Shown: positions 43,903 through 54,188, counted from the stretch's first letter. The stretch is 64,000 nt of DNA from Sphingomonas sp. Root241 (GCF_001428865.1 NZ_LMIV01000001.1:491776-555775); one strand, 5' to 3'. The notes: generated from the letters alone by a model not told the origin. Made by a program: numbers and translations.

Positions 43903-44252
43903 CGTGTATCCTTGCGGACCCACGCCTCCGTGATCGGGCGCTGTTTGGTCTTTCCATCCACAGCAAGTTGCGCGGCTGTGACCTCGTCAAAATCAAGATC
44001 GCCGATCTGATATCAGGCGCGGAGATCAAAGCCAGGGCGATCGTGACCCAGCAGAAGACCGGACGACCTGTGCAGTTCGAGCTCACGGCTGATGTTCGCG
44101 CGAGCCTTCAGCTTCCGAAAGCGGCCCGTCCGCTGTCGGCCACAAACGGACGTTCTGATATCGGGTGGGCATCAATTGGCGAGCGGCGGCAAAGAGCTCA
44201 CAAGCAGACATGGTGTGGGGGCGGCGGAGTTTCGCTTCACGCACGCTTCTGA
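43878..44252 (+). pseudogene. Phage-type integrase fragment
   Basis: RLRDRALFGLSIHSKLRGCD and KARAIVTQQKTGRPVQFEL are the first half of the catalytic domain of a small sphingomonad/rhizobial tyrosine recombinase. Its catalytic Arg (KLRGCDL) is present, but the HxxR...Y end is missing and the frame drifts into unrelated residues. It overlaps the end of the exported-protein gene in another frame. A leftover of an element different from the P4-type ones. Confidence 0.6.
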
Positions 44253-44265
44253 AACTTCCCCTTGA

Positions 44266-45452
44266 TCACTTTGCCGCCCACACGAAGTTGATCAAGGTAG
44301 TCGGACCACCACTGCGCCATGCGCACGCGCTCGGCCAATGAGCACCTCGATGGTATGCCGCCCTGACCTTGTCTCTCTCGTCATGGGCCAACGCACGCTC
44401 GATAGCGTCGGGATGCCAGAGCCCTGATTCATTCAACAGGGTGCTCGCCATTGCGCGAAAGCCGTGACTGGTCATTTCTTCCCGGTCATAGCCAAGTCGG
44501 CGAAGCGCGACATTGAGCGTGTTCTCGGAGATGGACCGCTTGGTGGTGTGGAGAGCGGGAAACAGGAACTCGCCCGGTCTCGCCAGCGCGCGTAATTCTT
44601 GAAGCAGGTAGAGCGATTGGCGCGAAAGCGGGATGGTATGGGCTTGTTTCATCTTCATTCGCTCGCCGGGAATGCGCCGTACCTTTTCAACAAAGTCGAT
44701 CTCGCTCCAGCGGCCGCCGCGCAGCTCGCCCGGGCGCAGCAAGACATGCGGCGCCCGGGCGCAGTGCGAAGTATGTTTCGGGCCGACCGGAATAGTCTTC
44801 GATCGCGCGCAGCAGTTCGCCGACCTTCTTGGGCTCGATAATCGCAGCGTGGTGCCGGGCTTGCGAGACCGTCAGGGCGCTCCTCAGGATGTCGGCGGGA
44901 TTACGTTCGGTCCGGAGCGTCGCGAAGCCATAGCGGAACACGCGTCCCGCGAAGGAGCGAAGCCGCAGGGCGGTTTCGTGATGTCCGCGGCGCTCGACGC
45001 GCTTTAGCGCATCGAGAAGTTCGTGCGGCGTAACCGCAGCGATCGGTCGCTTGGCGACCCCTGCCAGAAGTTCGAGAAACCAGCGCGCCTTCTTGATCGT
45101 CGCGGACGATCGCCCCTCACGCTCCATCTTCGATGCACTCGCCGGCTACGACCTTGAACGTCGTCTGCGCCGCAACCTCTGCCTGGATGCGCCGTTGCCG
45201 CTTGTCCTAGACCGGATCTTCGCCGTCGATGACTTGCGCGCGTGCCGCATCGCGGGCGAGGCGTGCCTCCTTAAGGGAAACTTCTGGAAAGCTGCCCAGG
45301 GACAGCTTCCGTTCGACACCGAGCACCCTGTAGCGAAATCGCCAGAGCAATGAGCCCGAGGGCTGCACCAACAAATATAGTCCTTTGCTGTCCGCAACCT
45401 TGAACGGGCGAGCTGCGGGCTTGAGCGCACGAATCTCCACGGTCGTAAGCAT
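44266..45452 (-). pseudogene. P4-type integrase of GI-2, frameshifted
   Basis: Three frame-shifted pieces line up with the intact GI-1 integrase: 45452-45207 (ATG 45452; KVADSKGLYLLVQPSGSLLW), about 45127-44740 (core-binding domain: TIKKARWFLELL, LRSFAGRVFRYG) and about 44742-44266 (catalytic part: LRPGELR, SHGFRAMAST, AAYHRGAHW). At least two frameshifts and a third disruption near the C-terminus disable it. Catalytic motifs R, HxxR and Y are still visible across the frames, so decay is recent. It lies 146 bp from tRNA-Thr, as expected for the island's own integrase. Confidence 0.88.
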
Positions 45453-45453
45453 G

Positions 45454-45495
45454 GTGGGGCCACGCCTCCTGCTAATGTTCGTGGCCCATGGCCCC
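45454..45495. promoter_or_regulatory. Arm-site repeats between GI-2 integrase and tRNA-Thr
   Basis: GTGGGGCCA (45454-45462), ATGGCCCC (45488-45495) and GTGGCCC (45481-45487) are variants of one word on both strands immediately before the integrase start; TGGCCCCAC recurs at the other island end (35242-35250). Candidate arm-type integrase sites. Confidence 0.5.
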
Positions 45496-45556
45496 TTTTT
45501 GGCGGGGCCTTGGCGGAACATAGTGAGAAATCGTGGGACCGGCAGGTGCCATTTTA

Positions 45557-45572
45557 CCGCAGATTTCTGCGG
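45557..45572. terminator. Hairpin CCGCAG-CTGCGG beside tRNA-Thr
   Basis: A 6-bp perfect stem (45557-45562 with 45567-45572) with an ATTT loop, flanked by A/T runs on both sides, 26 bp downstream of the tRNA-Thr 3' end. It could terminate the tRNA transcript. Confidence 0.45.
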
Positions 45573-45598
45573 TTTTCTACCATGTTCTCAATATGTAC

Positions 45599-45674
45599 TG
45601 GTGCCGCTTACAGGACTCGAACCTGTGACCCCCGCATTACGAATGCGATGCTCTACCAGCTGAGCTAAAGCGGC
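45599..45674 (-). tRNA. tRNA-Thr(CGU)
   Basis: Minus strand: GCCGCTTTAGCTCAGCTGG at 45674 (acceptor and D arm), anticodon stem-loop GCATTCGTAATGC with anticodon CGT, T arm ACAGGTTCGAGTCCTGT, acceptor AAGCGGC, discriminator A and encoded CCA (45599-45601). 76 nucleotides and all arms pair; functional despite GI-2 insertion at its 3' end. Confidence 0.95.
45606..45617. repeat. Right attachment-site repeat of GI-2 (in tRNA-Thr)
   Basis: GCTTACAGGACT, identical to 35162-35173, covering the acceptor 3' strand and T-stem of the tRNA-Thr gene. Confidence 0.65.
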
Positions 45675-45875
45675 CCGTCCGAAGCATGTCGCCCGGAAGA
45701 GAGCGCGCGCTTACCAGCATGATTCGTAGCTGACAAGCGTTGCGATTTGCTTGCCGCGCCCGCAGCCCGGCACCGCAACAATACGTACCCGGCGGGCTTT
45801 ACGCGTCGTTTACCATGGAGGGTGCACAAGCTGTGGCTCAAGGATCGGGCGGGTTGCCCGCAACGGAGCACGCGC

Positions 45876-47126
45876 ATGGACATGGCTCGCGGTATCAATG
45901 AGCCCTTTGACTCGACTCCCGAGGTGTCGAATGACGACGCCGTTTCGGATCGACCGATGGAAATCGGCGCCGACGAGCGCCGCATGCATGTGCGCGCGTA
46001 CAATTATTGGGTGTCGCTGCTCCATGGCCGCGCCTATCCCTCGATCGAGAATCTCGATCCCGAGAATATCGCCGATTTCGGCCCGCACAGCGTGCTGCTC
46101 GATTTCACCCGCGGCGTCTCGGATCCCTCGATCCGCTTTCTCGGCGAATCGCTGCGCGAGGAATGCGGCTTCACGCCGTCGATCCAGACCGTCGGCGAAG
46201 TGCCGAGCCGCTCATTGCTCTCGCGCCTGACCGACCATTATCTCCAGATCATCGCCAATCGCGCCCCGATCGGCTTCGAGGCCGAGTTCGTCGGCCAGCG
46301 CGGGCACAACACGCTGTATCGCGGCATCCTGATGCCCTTCTCGTCGGACGGCGAGACGATCGACTTCATCTATGGCGTGATCAACTGGAAGGAACTGGTC
46401 GACGCCGAGACCCAGGCGCGCCTCAATGCGGAGATCGAGGAATCACGCCGCATTGTCCCGCAGAACCCGGTTGCCGCCGCGGTCTGGGCCGACGGTCCCA
46501 GCGCCGGTTTCGATGCGATGGAGACCGTCGAGGCGCTCGTCCACGGCTCGAGCCTCGCCGATCAGCTGATGCTGGCGCGCGAATCGGCTGCCGCCGCGCG
46601 CGCATCCGACACGCGCAGCCGTTCGGCGCTCTATCGCGCGCTCAGCCGCGCTTATGATTTCGCGCTCGCCGCAGAGGCGGAGCCCGAGGGCTACCAGCTA
46701 TTGCTCCGCGACGCCGGCCTCAACGTGCAGGCGCGCGCGCCGATGACGCCGCCGGTCAAGCTCGTCTTCGGTGTGGATTACGACAAGACCCGCCTCACCG
46801 AATTCGCCGCGGTGCTCAATTATGCCCGCCGCCAGGATGTGCCGCAGGGCGGGTTCGACGCCTTCCTCGAAGTCGCTCCCGGCGGGATCAAGGGCGTGGT
46901 GAAGGCCGAGCGCGACCATCGCCGTCCGGCGCCGAAGCGCGACGTCTTCGCGCAGGCCGCCGAGGAGATGCGCAGCCGTCCGCCGCTCGGCCATGTCGCC
47001 ATCCCGGCGCAGGGCGAATTCGTCGTGCTGCTCGCGCGCGCGGGCCATGAGGGTCTCGATATCGTCGCCAGTTTCGAAGACGATACGGCGCTCACCGAAC
47101 GCGCGATCCGCAAGGCTGCCGCCTGA
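45876..47126 (+). CDS. PAS-domain protein, core sphingomonad gene
   Basis: A 416-residue protein. Residues about 40-170 resemble an alphaproteobacterial PAS domain: YWVSLLHGRAYPSIENLDPE, FGPHSVLLDF, IRFLGESLREECG, FSSDGETIDFIYGVINW. The remainder is Ala-rich with no recognised domain, ending in an alpha/beta part (GEFVVLLARAG). ATG 45876 has GGAG 10 bases upstream; the earlier frame from 45747 is read-through from the tRNA spacer. It probably senses a small ligand or redox state; the output is unknown. First core gene beyond GI-2. Confidence 0.75.
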   Translation: MDMARGINEPFDSTPEVSNDDAVSDRPMEIGADERRMHVRAYNYWVSLLHGRAYPSIENLDPENIADFGPHSVLLDFTRGVSDPSIRFLGESLREECGFTPSIQTVGEVPSRSLLSRLTDHYLQIIANRAPIGFEAEFVGQRGHNTLYRGILMPFSSDGETIDFIYGVINWKELVDAETQARLNAEIEESRRIVPQNPVAAAVWADGPSAGFDAMETVEALVHGSSLADQLMLARESAAAARASDTRSRSALYRALSRAYDFALAAEAEPEGYQLLLRDAGLNVQARAPMTPPVKLVFGVDYDKTRLTEFAAVLNYARRQDVPQGGFDAFLEVAPGGIKGVVKAERDHRRPAPKRDVFAQAAEEMRSRPPLGHVAIPAQGEFVVLLARAGHEGLDIVASFEDDTALTERAIRKAAA

Positions 47127-47211
47127 GTTTTTCGACAAACTAGTCGCAACCGTTACTTTTCTTGCGCGCCGAGCCTTGAGGTCGGACGCTGGGCAGAGCA
47201 TAGCGGCGCCC

Positions 47212-50200
47212 ATGAAAAGCATGATGACGTCGCTCACGCAGGCGTTCGAGGCGCGGCTGCTCGAAGGGGCGCTGCCGGGAGAGCTGGAAGGCTTTGACGA
47301 GGGCGAGCGCGCCGAAGCGGCAGGCTTCGTCGCCGAAGCCGCGGCGGTGCGCCCGCCGGGCAGCCCGCAGATCCGGCTGGAGACCTATCTCGACGAAGAA
47401 CGCCGCAGCATGCGGCTGGCGGTCGTCAACGACGACATGCCCTTCCTCGTCGATTCGATCTCGGGCGCGATCGCCGCGCACGACATCGCGATCTTCCGCC
47501 TCATCCATCCCGTGATCGCCGTCGAGCGCGACGGCGACGGCAAGCTCGTCTCGATCGGTCCGGCGGCGGCTGCCGCGCGCCGCGAATCGATGATCTATAT
47601 TGAGATGGAGCGCAGCGACGCGCGCACGCGCCGCAGCCTGGTGGCCGAGATCGAAAGCACGCTCGCCCAGGTCCGCAGCGCAGTCGAGGACTGGCGCGCG
47701 CTCCAGGCCGCGATCGTCGCCGATGCCGATGCGCTGCCGACCGCCGAGGGCACGGCGCTGCTCCGCTGGTTCAACGACGGCGCGATGACTCTGCTCGCGC
47801 ACGAGAAGTGGCGCACCGACGGCAAGGTCTCCGATCAGCTCGGTCTCGCACGCTACAAGCTCGGCACGCCGATCCTCGCCGACGCATCGCGCGAAGCCGC
47901 AGTCGAGCATTTCCGCAAGGGCGGCGAATCGCCCTTGCTGCTCAAGTCCAATTCGATCTCGACCGTGCACCGCCGCGTGCCGCTCGACATCGTCGTCGTG
48001 CCGATCCTCACCGGTGCCGAAGTGACCGGCCTGTCGATCCATGCTGGCCTATGGACCAGCGCCGCCTTGTTCGCCGATCCGCAGGACGTGCCGTTGCTGC
48101 GCACGCGCCTGGCGGGGCTGGAGAAGAAATTCGGCTTCGATCCCAAGGGGCATACCGGCAAGGCGATGTCGCACGCGCTGACTGCGCTGCCGCATGATCT
48201 GACCACGGCGTTCGACGCAGCCTCGCTCGAAAATCTCGTGCTCACTGCGATGTCGGTAGCCGACCGGCCGCGTTCGAAGCTGGTGCTGGTCCGCAGTCTG
48301 CTCGGGCGGCACCTTTTCGCTTTCGTCTGGCTGCCGCGCGACGAAGTCTCGACCGGCCGCCGCGAGGCGATCGGCGATATGCTCGCCGAATCCGCCAGCG
48401 CCAAGCTGATCAACTGGTCGATCGCGCTCGAGGACGGTGTCGTCGCTTTGCTGCGCTACACGCTCGATCTGCGCGGCGGCGGCGTCATGCCCGATGCCGG
48501 CGAGCTCGACGCGCGGCTGGCGCGGATGCTGCGCGGCTGGGTGCCCGCGGTCGAGGCGGCGCTGGTCGAGCAGGCCGGCGGCGCGTCGACGCGCCTCGCA
48601 CTGCGCTTCGCCAATGCTTTTCCCGCCGTCTATCGCTCGACCAACACGCCCGAGGAAGCCGCGCGCGATATCCTCCGCATCGCCACGCTCGACGGCGCCG
48701 GCGATCGCTCGGTCCGGATCACGCCGCATCCCACCGAGAAAGGCCAGTACCGGATCAAGCTCTACGCCCAGGGCGGCGCGCTTGCGCTGTCGGATGCGGT
48801 CCCGGTATTCGAGAATTTCGGCTTCCGTGTGATCGAGGAAGTGCCGACGCAGCTCGCCAATGGCTGCTTCCTTCACGATTTCGAAGTCGCATTGACCGGC
48901 ACTGCACCGGCACTCGCCGACGATCCGACTCTCGTCGAAGACGCCATCGCCGCGGTGCTCGAAGGCCGCGCCGAGAACGACATCTTCAACCGGCTGATCG
49001 TCGAGGGCGGCATGCGGCCGACTTCGGTCGTGCTGTTCCGCGCGTGGTTCCGCTATCTCCGCCAGACCGGCATGAACTACGGCATGGGCACCGTGGTCGA
49101 TGCGCTGCGCCGCGCGCCCAAGGTCGCCGCCGCGCTGATCGAGCGGTTCGAGGCCGCGCACGATCCCGCCCGCGCCGGCAAGGACGAAAGCGCCCTCAAG
49201 GCCGCGGCAAAGGCGATCGACGCCGGGCTCGATCAGGTCTCGGCGATCGACGACGATCGCATCCTGCGCACCTTGCGCGGCGTCGTCCTCGCCACGCTCC
49301 GCACCAACGCCTTCGCGCCCGCCGCGGCCGAAGCGCTCGCCTTCAAGATGGATTCGGCCAAGGTCCCCGGGCTTCCCGCGCCGCTCCCCTGGCGCGAGAT
49401 CTGGGTGTACAGCCCGCGTGTCGAGGGCATCCACCTGCGCGCCGGCCCGATCGCGCGCGGCGGACTGCGCTGGTCCGATCGGCGCGACGATTTCCGCACC
49501 GAGATACTCGGGTTGATGAAGGCGCAGCGCGTCAAGAACGCCGTGATCGTGCCGACCGGCGCCAAGGGCGGCTTCTATCCCAAGCTGCTGCCGTCGCCGG
49601 CAGTCGATCGCGACGCCTGGTTCGCCGAGGGCACCGAAAGCTACCGCGTCTTCATCCGCGCGCTTCTGTCGGTCACCGACAACATCGTCGCGGGCAAGGT
49701 CGTCCATCCCGATCAGGTCGCGATCCTCGATGGCGAAGACCCCTATTTCGTCGTCGCCGCCGACAAGGGCACCGCCACTTTCTCCGACGTCGCCAACGCA
49801 CTCGCGGTCGAACGAAACTTCTGGCTGGGCGACGCCTTCGCCTCGGGCGGGTCGCACGGCTATGACCACAAGGCGATGGGGATCACCGCCAAGGGTGCCT
49901 GGATATCGGTCCGCCGGCACTTCCTCGAAATGGGCGTCGACGTGCAGTCCGAGTCCATCCGCGTCGCCGGCTGCGGCGACATGTCGGGCGACGTGTTCGG
50001 CAACGGCATGCTGCTGTCGAAGGCGCTGAAGCTCGTCGCGGCGTTCGACCATCGCCACATCTTCCTCGATCCCGATCCCGATCCGGCGAAGAGCTGGGAC
50101 GAGCGCACCCGCATGTTCGCGCTGCCGCGGTCGAGCTGGGCGGACTATAACCCGGACCTGATCTCGAAGGGCGGCGGCGTGTTCCCGCGGACCGAGAAAT

Positions 50201-51834
50201 CGATCCCGCTCAGCGCCGAAGTCCAGGCGATGCTCGGTCTCGATGTTCCCGAGATCGATCCCAACAGCCTGATCTCGGCGATCCTCAAGGCCCAGCTCGA
50301 CCTGCTCTGGTTCGGCGGCATCGGCACCTATGTGAAGGCCGCGAGCGAGAACCATGTCGAGGTCGGCGATCCCGCCAACGATCGGCTCCGCGTCAATGCC
50401 GAGCAGGTCCGCGCCAGGGCGATCGGCGAGGGCGCCAATCTCGGCGTCACCCAGGCCGCGCGCATCGCCTTCGCCAGCCATGGCGGCCGGATCAACACCG
50501 ACTTCATCGACAATTCGGCGGGCGTCGATTGCTCGGACAACGAGGTCAACATCAAGATCGCGCTCAACCGCGAGGTGATCGAGGGCCGGCTCGCTTTCGA
50601 GGACCGCAACACGCTGCTGGCCGAGATGACCGACGACGTCGCGCATCTCGTGCTCGAGGATAATCGCCTCCAGACGCTGGCGCTCTCCTTCATGGAGAAT
50701 GACGGCGCGGTATCGCTGCCCAGCTATGTCCGGGTGATCGAGATCCTCGAAAGCACCGGCCGGCTCGACCGCGCGGTCGAGGGGCTTTCGTCGAACGAGG
50801 AGCTTCTCCGCCGCGCGCAGGAGGGCAGGGGGCTCACCCGGCCCGAATTGTCGGTGCTGCTCGCCTCGACCAAGCTCGCGCTGCAGGACGCGATCGAGCA
50901 TGGCCGGCTGGGTGCCGATCCCGAGCTCGAGGACGATCTGCGCGCCGCCTTCCCGCATGCGATGCAGCAACGCTTCGCCACGGCGATCGAGGAGCATCGG
51001 CTGCGGGGCGAGATCGTCGCGACCAAGCTCGCCAATCGCATGGTCAATCGCCTCGGCGTGCTCCACCCGTTCGAGCTCGCCGAGGAAGAGGGCGCCTCGA
51101 TGGCCGATATCGCGGCGATGTTCGTCGTCGCGGAGCGGTTGTTCTGCCTCCCCGCGGTGTGGGAAGCGGTCGAGAACGCACAGATCGGCGAAGGGGCGCG
51201 CCTCGCCTTGCTCGACGAAATGGCGGTCGCCGTGCGCGGTCAGGTCGCCGATCTGCTTCGCGTCTGCCGGCCCGGCGCGGGCCCGGCCGAAGTGATCGCC
51301 CGGCTCAAGCCCGGCATCGACGCGCTCGACAAGCAGGCCAAGGCGCTGCTGCTCGACGAAGTGAAGAGCCAGAGCGGGCGCATCTCCGCCAAGCTCGAAG
51401 CGGCCGGCGCGCCGCCCGAGCTCGTCGCCAAGGTCGTCCGGCTGTTCGAGATGGACGGCGCGGTCGGCCTCGCCGAACTCGGCGTCCGCAAGGGGATCGA
51501 CGAGACCGTGCTCACCCGTGCCTTCACCCATCTGGGGCAGGCGCTCGGGCTCGATTGGGCGCAGTCGACCGCGGCGCGGATCACCACCGGCGATCCGTGG
51601 GAGCGGCTGCTCATCGCCGGCCTCGCGCGCGACTTCCAGCAGCTGCGGCTCGACTTCCTCAGCCGCTCGGAAGACAAGGACCCGCAAGCGGCGGTCGACA
51701 CGTGGCTGGAGGCGAACCGGCCGCGAGTCGACCAATTCGCCAATCTGGTGCGGCGCGCACGGCAGGCGGCGGTGCCCAACGCCGCGATGCTTGCCCAGAT
51801 CGCGGGCCAAGCGCGCGTGCTGCTCGGTCGCTGA
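47212..51834 (+). CDS. gdh2: NAD-specific glutamate dehydrogenase (large, GDH-180 type)
   Basis: A 1,540-residue enzyme converting glutamate plus NAD to 2-oxoglutarate, ammonia and NADH, a catabolic entry of amino-acid nitrogen. The size fits the GDH-180 class. The catalytic core is near residues 780-1120: KGGFYPKLLPS (substrate Lys), LSVTDNIV, GSHGYDHK, GDMSGDVFGNGMLLS and GEGANLGVTQ with the dinucleotide fold. The N-terminus has ACT-like regulatory modules (EERRSMRLAVVNDDMPF, PHDL...). ATG 47212 is chosen; ATGs at 47221 and 47224 are close alternatives. Frames open on the opposite strand are GC artefacts. Confidence 0.96.
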   Translation: MKSMMTSLTQAFEARLLEGALPGELEGFDEGERAEAAGFVAEAAAVRPPGSPQIRLETYLDEERRSMRLAVVNDDMPFLVDSISGAIAAHDIAIFRLIHPVIAVERDGDGKLVSIGPAAAAARRESMIYIEMERSDARTRRSLVAEIESTLAQVRSAVEDWRALQAAIVADADALPTAEGTALLRWFNDGAMTLLAHEKWRTDGKVSDQLGLARYKLGTPILADASREAAVEHFRKGGESPLLLKSNSISTVHRRVPLDIVVVPILTGAEVTGLSIHAGLWTSAALFADPQDVPLLRTRLAGLEKKFGFDPKGHTGKAMSHALTALPHDLTTAFDAASLENLVLTAMSVADRPRSKLVLVRSLLGRHLFAFVWLPRDEVSTGRREAIGDMLAESASAKLINWSIALEDGVVALLRYTLDLRGGGVMPDAGELDARLARMLRGWVPAVEAALVEQAGGASTRLALRFANAFPAVYRSTNTPEEAARDILRIATLDGAGDRSVRITPHPTEKGQYRIKLYAQGGALALSDAVPVFENFGFRVIEEVPTQLANGCFLHDFEVALTGTAPALADDPTLVEDAIAAVLEGRAENDIFNRLIVEGGMRPTSVVLFRAWFRYLRQTGMNYGMGTVVDALRRAPKVAAALIERFEAAHDPARAGKDESALKAAAKAIDAGLDQVSAIDDDRILRTLRGVVLATLRTNAFAPAAAEALAFKMDSAKVPGLPAPLPWREIWVYSPRVEGIHLRAGPIARGGLRWSDRRDDFRTEILGLMKAQRVKNAVIVPTGAKGGFYPKLLPSPAVDRDAWFAEGTESYRVFIRALLSVTDNIVAGKVVHPDQVAILDGEDPYFVVAADKGTATFSDVANALAVERNFWLGDAFASGGSHGYDHKAMGITAKGAWISVRRHFLEMGVDVQSESIRVAGCGDMSGDVFGNGMLLSKALKLVAAFDHRHIFLDPDPDPAKSWDERTRMFALPRSSWADYNPDLISKGGGVFPRTEKSIPLSAEVQAMLGLDVPEIDPNSLISAILKAQLDLLWFGGIGTYVKAASENHVEVGDPANDRLRVNAEQVRARAIGEGANLGVTQAARIAFASHGGRINTDFIDNSAGVDCSDNEVNIKIALNREVIEGRLAFEDRNTLLAEMTDDVAHLVLEDNRLQTLALSFMENDGAVSLPSYVRVIEILESTGRLDRAVEGLSSNEELLRRAQEGRGLTRPELSVLLASTKLALQDAIEHGRLGADPELEDDLRAAFPHAMQQRFATAIEEHRLRGEIVATKLANRMVNRLGVLHPFELAEEEGASMADIAAMFVVAERLFCLPAVWEAVENAQIGEGARLALLDEMAVAVRGQVADLLRVCRPGAGPAEVIARLKPGIDALDKQAKALLLDEVKSQSGRISAKLEAAGAPPELVAKVVRLFEMDGAVGLAELGVRKGIDETVLTRAFTHLGQALGLDWAQSTAARITTGDPWERLLIAGLARDFQQLRLDFLSRSEDKDPQAAVDTWLEANRPRVDQFANLVRRARQAAVPNAAMLAQIAGQARVLLGR

Positions 51835-51970
51835 GAAGAAATGGCCACGGCCCTGCTCGTCGGTATCCCGGTCAGGCTCTCGGGACCCATCGGGACCTGC
51901 ATTGAGCAAGCGTCGTTACGCGGTCAGCTATTGCGAGGTGTTCTCAGGGCCGATGCCGATGAGAAGGCTC

Positions 51971-52240
51971 TCAACTTTGTGTCAGATTGCCTCCGGCCGG
52001 ACGGCTCGCGACGAGCCAGGTGCGGATGGCGCTAGCGAGGTTGGGGGGATCGTCGGTCTGAATGCGCGCATGGTCGATCGCCGCCACCAATGCGTTGAGC
52101 GGGAGCGCTTTTTCGGCCGCCGTCGCCTCGAGCAGTTCCCAGAAGACCGGTTCGAGCGTGATCGAAGTCTGATGCCCGGCGATAGTCACCGAACGTTTTA
52201 CCGGGCCTGCAAACCCTCCGGCAGGCGGAGCGACCTTCAT
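51971..52240 (-). CDS. Ribbon-helix-helix domain protein
   Basis: An 89-residue protein: [20 protein letters not shown] matches the beta-strand and first helix of an RHH_4-type domain, followed by [21 protein letters not shown] and [12 protein letters not shown]. Such proteins dimerise on DNA, or bind aryl-sulfate-like ligands in some members. ATG 52240 overlaps the cobT stop (ATGA, 52237-52240), an arrangement common in sphingomonads; it is probably a regulator of unknown targets. Confidence 0.85.
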   Translation of the reverse strand: MKVAPPAGGFAGPVKRSVTIAGHQTSITLEPVFWELLEATAAEKALPLNALVAAIDHARIQTDDPPNLASAIRTWLVASRPAGGNLTQS

Positions 52241-54087
52241 TCGGTGTCGAACAATGCGGCGAGCTGCTCGACCATCGTCCCCGCGAGCTGCTCGGCGTCC
52301 ATGATCGTCACCGCACGGCTGTAATAGCGCGTCACGTCATGGCCGATGCCGATCGCCACGAGTTCGACCGGCGAACGCGATTCGATCCAGCCAATCACCT
52401 GGCGCAGATGGCGCTCGAGATAGGAGCCCGAATTCACCGACAGCGTGGAATCGTCGACGGGTGCGCCGTCCGATATCACCATCAGGATCTTGCGCTCCTC
52501 GGGCCGCCCGATCATCCGCTGATGCGCCCATAGCAGGGCCTCGCCGTCGATGTTCTCCTTGAGCAACCCCTCGCGCATCATCAGCCCGAGCGACTTCTTT
52601 GCGCGACGCCACGGCTCGTCGGCTTGCTTGTAAACGATATGACGCACGTCGTTGAGCCGGCCGGGCTGGGCAGGGCGCCCCTCCGCCAGCCACTTCTCGC
52701 GCGCCTGCCCGCCTTTCCACGCCCGCGTGGTGAAGCCCAGGATCTCGGTCTTGACGCCGACGCGCTCGAGCGTGCGCGCCAGGATGTCGGCGCTGATCGC
52801 CGCGATCGAGATCGGCCGCCCGCGCATCGAGCCCGAATTGTCGATCAGCAAGGTGACGACGGTGTCGCGAAATTCGGTGTCGCGCTCGATCTTGTACGAC
52901 AGCGACTGCATCGGGTTGACCACGACCCGGGCCAGCCGGGCGGCGTCGAGCATCCCCTCGTCCTGGTCGAAATCCCAGCTGCGCGATTGTTGCGCCATCA
53001 GCCGGCGCTGGAGCCGGTTGGCGAGCTTGGTCACCGCGCCCTGCAGATGGACGAGCTGCTGGTCGAGATAGGAGCGGAGCCGGTCGAGCTCCTCGGCATC
53101 GCACAGTTCGGTCGCGGCGATCACTTCGTCGAACTGGGTCGTATAGGGACGATATTCGAACTGCGGCGGCATGTCGCTCCACGGGCGATTGGGCCGCGTG
53201 GGCATCATGCCCTCCTCGCCGTCGTCGCCCGGCTCGCCGTCGGCGTCGTCCATCGCTTCGGACTGGCTGTCCTCGCCTTCCGCCTCGTCGGACTCGCGTT
53301 GTTCGCCGCGGGCCTCGACTTCACCTTCGCCCTGCTGGGCGTCGCTGTCGCCGTCCTCGTCGCCTGGCTCGTCCTGGTCGTCGGTGCCTTCGTCCTCGCC
53401 GCCGCCCTCATCGGCTTCGTCCGGGATCATCTCGCCTTCGACGAGTTCGAGGTCCTGGAGCAATTTGGTGGCGAGGCTGGCGAAAGCCCGCTGGTCGTCG
53501 ATCGTCAGTGCGAGCGCGTCGAGATCGGCGCCGGCGCGCTCCTCGACCCAGTCGCGGATCAGCGCCATGCCCATCGCCGCGCTGGCCGGCGCCTCGCGCC
53601 CGGTCAGGCGCTCGCGGACCATCAGCCCCAGCGCCGTGGATAGCGGTACTTCCTCGCGATTGCGTGCGCGTGCAATCGGATCGGCCCGCAGCCGCACGCC
53701 GAGCGAATGCTCCAGATTCGCGGCGATCCCCGCATAGCCACGCGAGCCGAGCGCCTCGATTCGGGCCGTTTCGATCGCATCGAATACTGCGCGCGCCACC
53801 GGCTCGCCGGGCGCGGCCCGCTGGTGCATGCCCACGTCGTGATGCCTGAGGCGCAGCGCGAAGCCATCGGCGAAGCCCCGTGCCTCGGCGACCTGCTCGG
53901 CAGGCAGCGTGCGCGACGGCATCGGCACCTTGATGCTGCGCCCGTCCTGGCGCGGCGCCTCCGAAGTGAAGGCGAGCTCGGCTTCGGCCTCGCCCGACAA
54001 TGCGCGCGCGGTTCCGCCCAGGACGTTGCGCAGTTGCTCGAGGGGGGAATCGGCTGCCACGCGAGTCATGTGGCGGGAAGGCCGCAT
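52237..54087 (-). CDS. cobT: Cobaltochelatase subunit CobT
   Basis: A 616-residue VWA-domain subunit of the aerobic cobalt chelatase (CobN-CobS-CobT), which inserts cobalt into hydrogenobyrinic acid diamide in vitamin B12 synthesis. The N-terminal helical part is followed by an acidic linker (about residues 225-290, many Asp/Glu) and a C-terminal von Willebrand A domain with the metal site DNSGSMRG (about 418-425) and TTRAW. ATG 54087 or ATG 54069 may start it. cobS lies at 55493, but cobN is not in this window. It is coupled to the RHH gene downstream. Confidence 0.95.
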   Translation of the reverse strand: MRPSRHMTRVAADSPLEQLRNVLGGTARALSGEAEAELAFTSEAPRQDGRSIKVPMPSRTLPAEQVAEARGFADGFALRLRHHDVGMHQRAAPGEPVARAVFDAIETARIEALGSRGYAGIAANLEHSLGVRLRADPIARARNREEVPLSTALGLMVRERLTGREAPASAAMGMALIRDWVEERAGADLDALALTIDDQRAFASLATKLLQDLELVEGEMIPDEADEGGGEDEGTDDQDEPGDEDGDSDAQQGEGEVEARGEQRESDEAEGEDSQSEAMDDADGEPGDDGEEGMMPTRPNRPWSDMPPQFEYRPYTTQFDEVIAATELCDAEELDRLRSYLDQQLVHLQGAVTKLANRLQRRLMAQQSRSWDFDQDEGMLDAARLARVVVNPMQSLSYKIERDTEFRDTVVTLLIDNSGSMRGRPISIAAISADILARTLERVGVKTEILGFTTRAWKGGQAREKWLAEGRPAQPGRLNDVRHIVYKQADEPWRRAKKSLGLMMREGLLKENIDGEALLWAHQRMIGRPEERKILMVISDGAPVDDSTLSVNSGSYLERHLRQVIGWIESRSPVELVAIGIGHDVTRYYSRAVTIMDAEQLAGTMVEQLAALFDTE

Positions 54088-54188
54088 GAAATCAATCGCG
54101 CAGGCCCCCCACGGGAAGTGCGGGCGCCGTTTAGCGAAATACTAATCAACCTTCAGCATATTGCAGCGATCGGCTTTGGGGACGGCGG

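Larger units (their letters stand above)
35162..45617. mobile_element. Genomic island GI-2 in tRNA-Thr(CGU), decayed
   Basis: Bounded by a 12-bp direct repeat GCTTACAGGACT at 35162-35173 and 45606-45617, the right copy within tRNA-Thr. A P4-type integrase next to the tRNA (44266-45452) is broken by frameshifts, and two further integrase remnants and a truncated GIY-YIG gene lie inside, so the element is probably immobile. TGGCCCCAC-type repeats sit near both ends (35242-35250; 45454-45495). Cargo: two small exported-type proteins, a CHRD protein, a GH18-NodB-GT2 polysaccharide enzyme, a frameshifted regulator and a secreted protein. The region 34991-35161 between the two islands holds no gene I can support. 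Confidence 0.65.

Noticed and set aside
48049..51909. A 1,286-codon open frame antisense to glutamate dehydrogenase
   Set aside because: Typical artefact in high-GC DNA; the plus strand encodes a complete, motif-rich enzyme.
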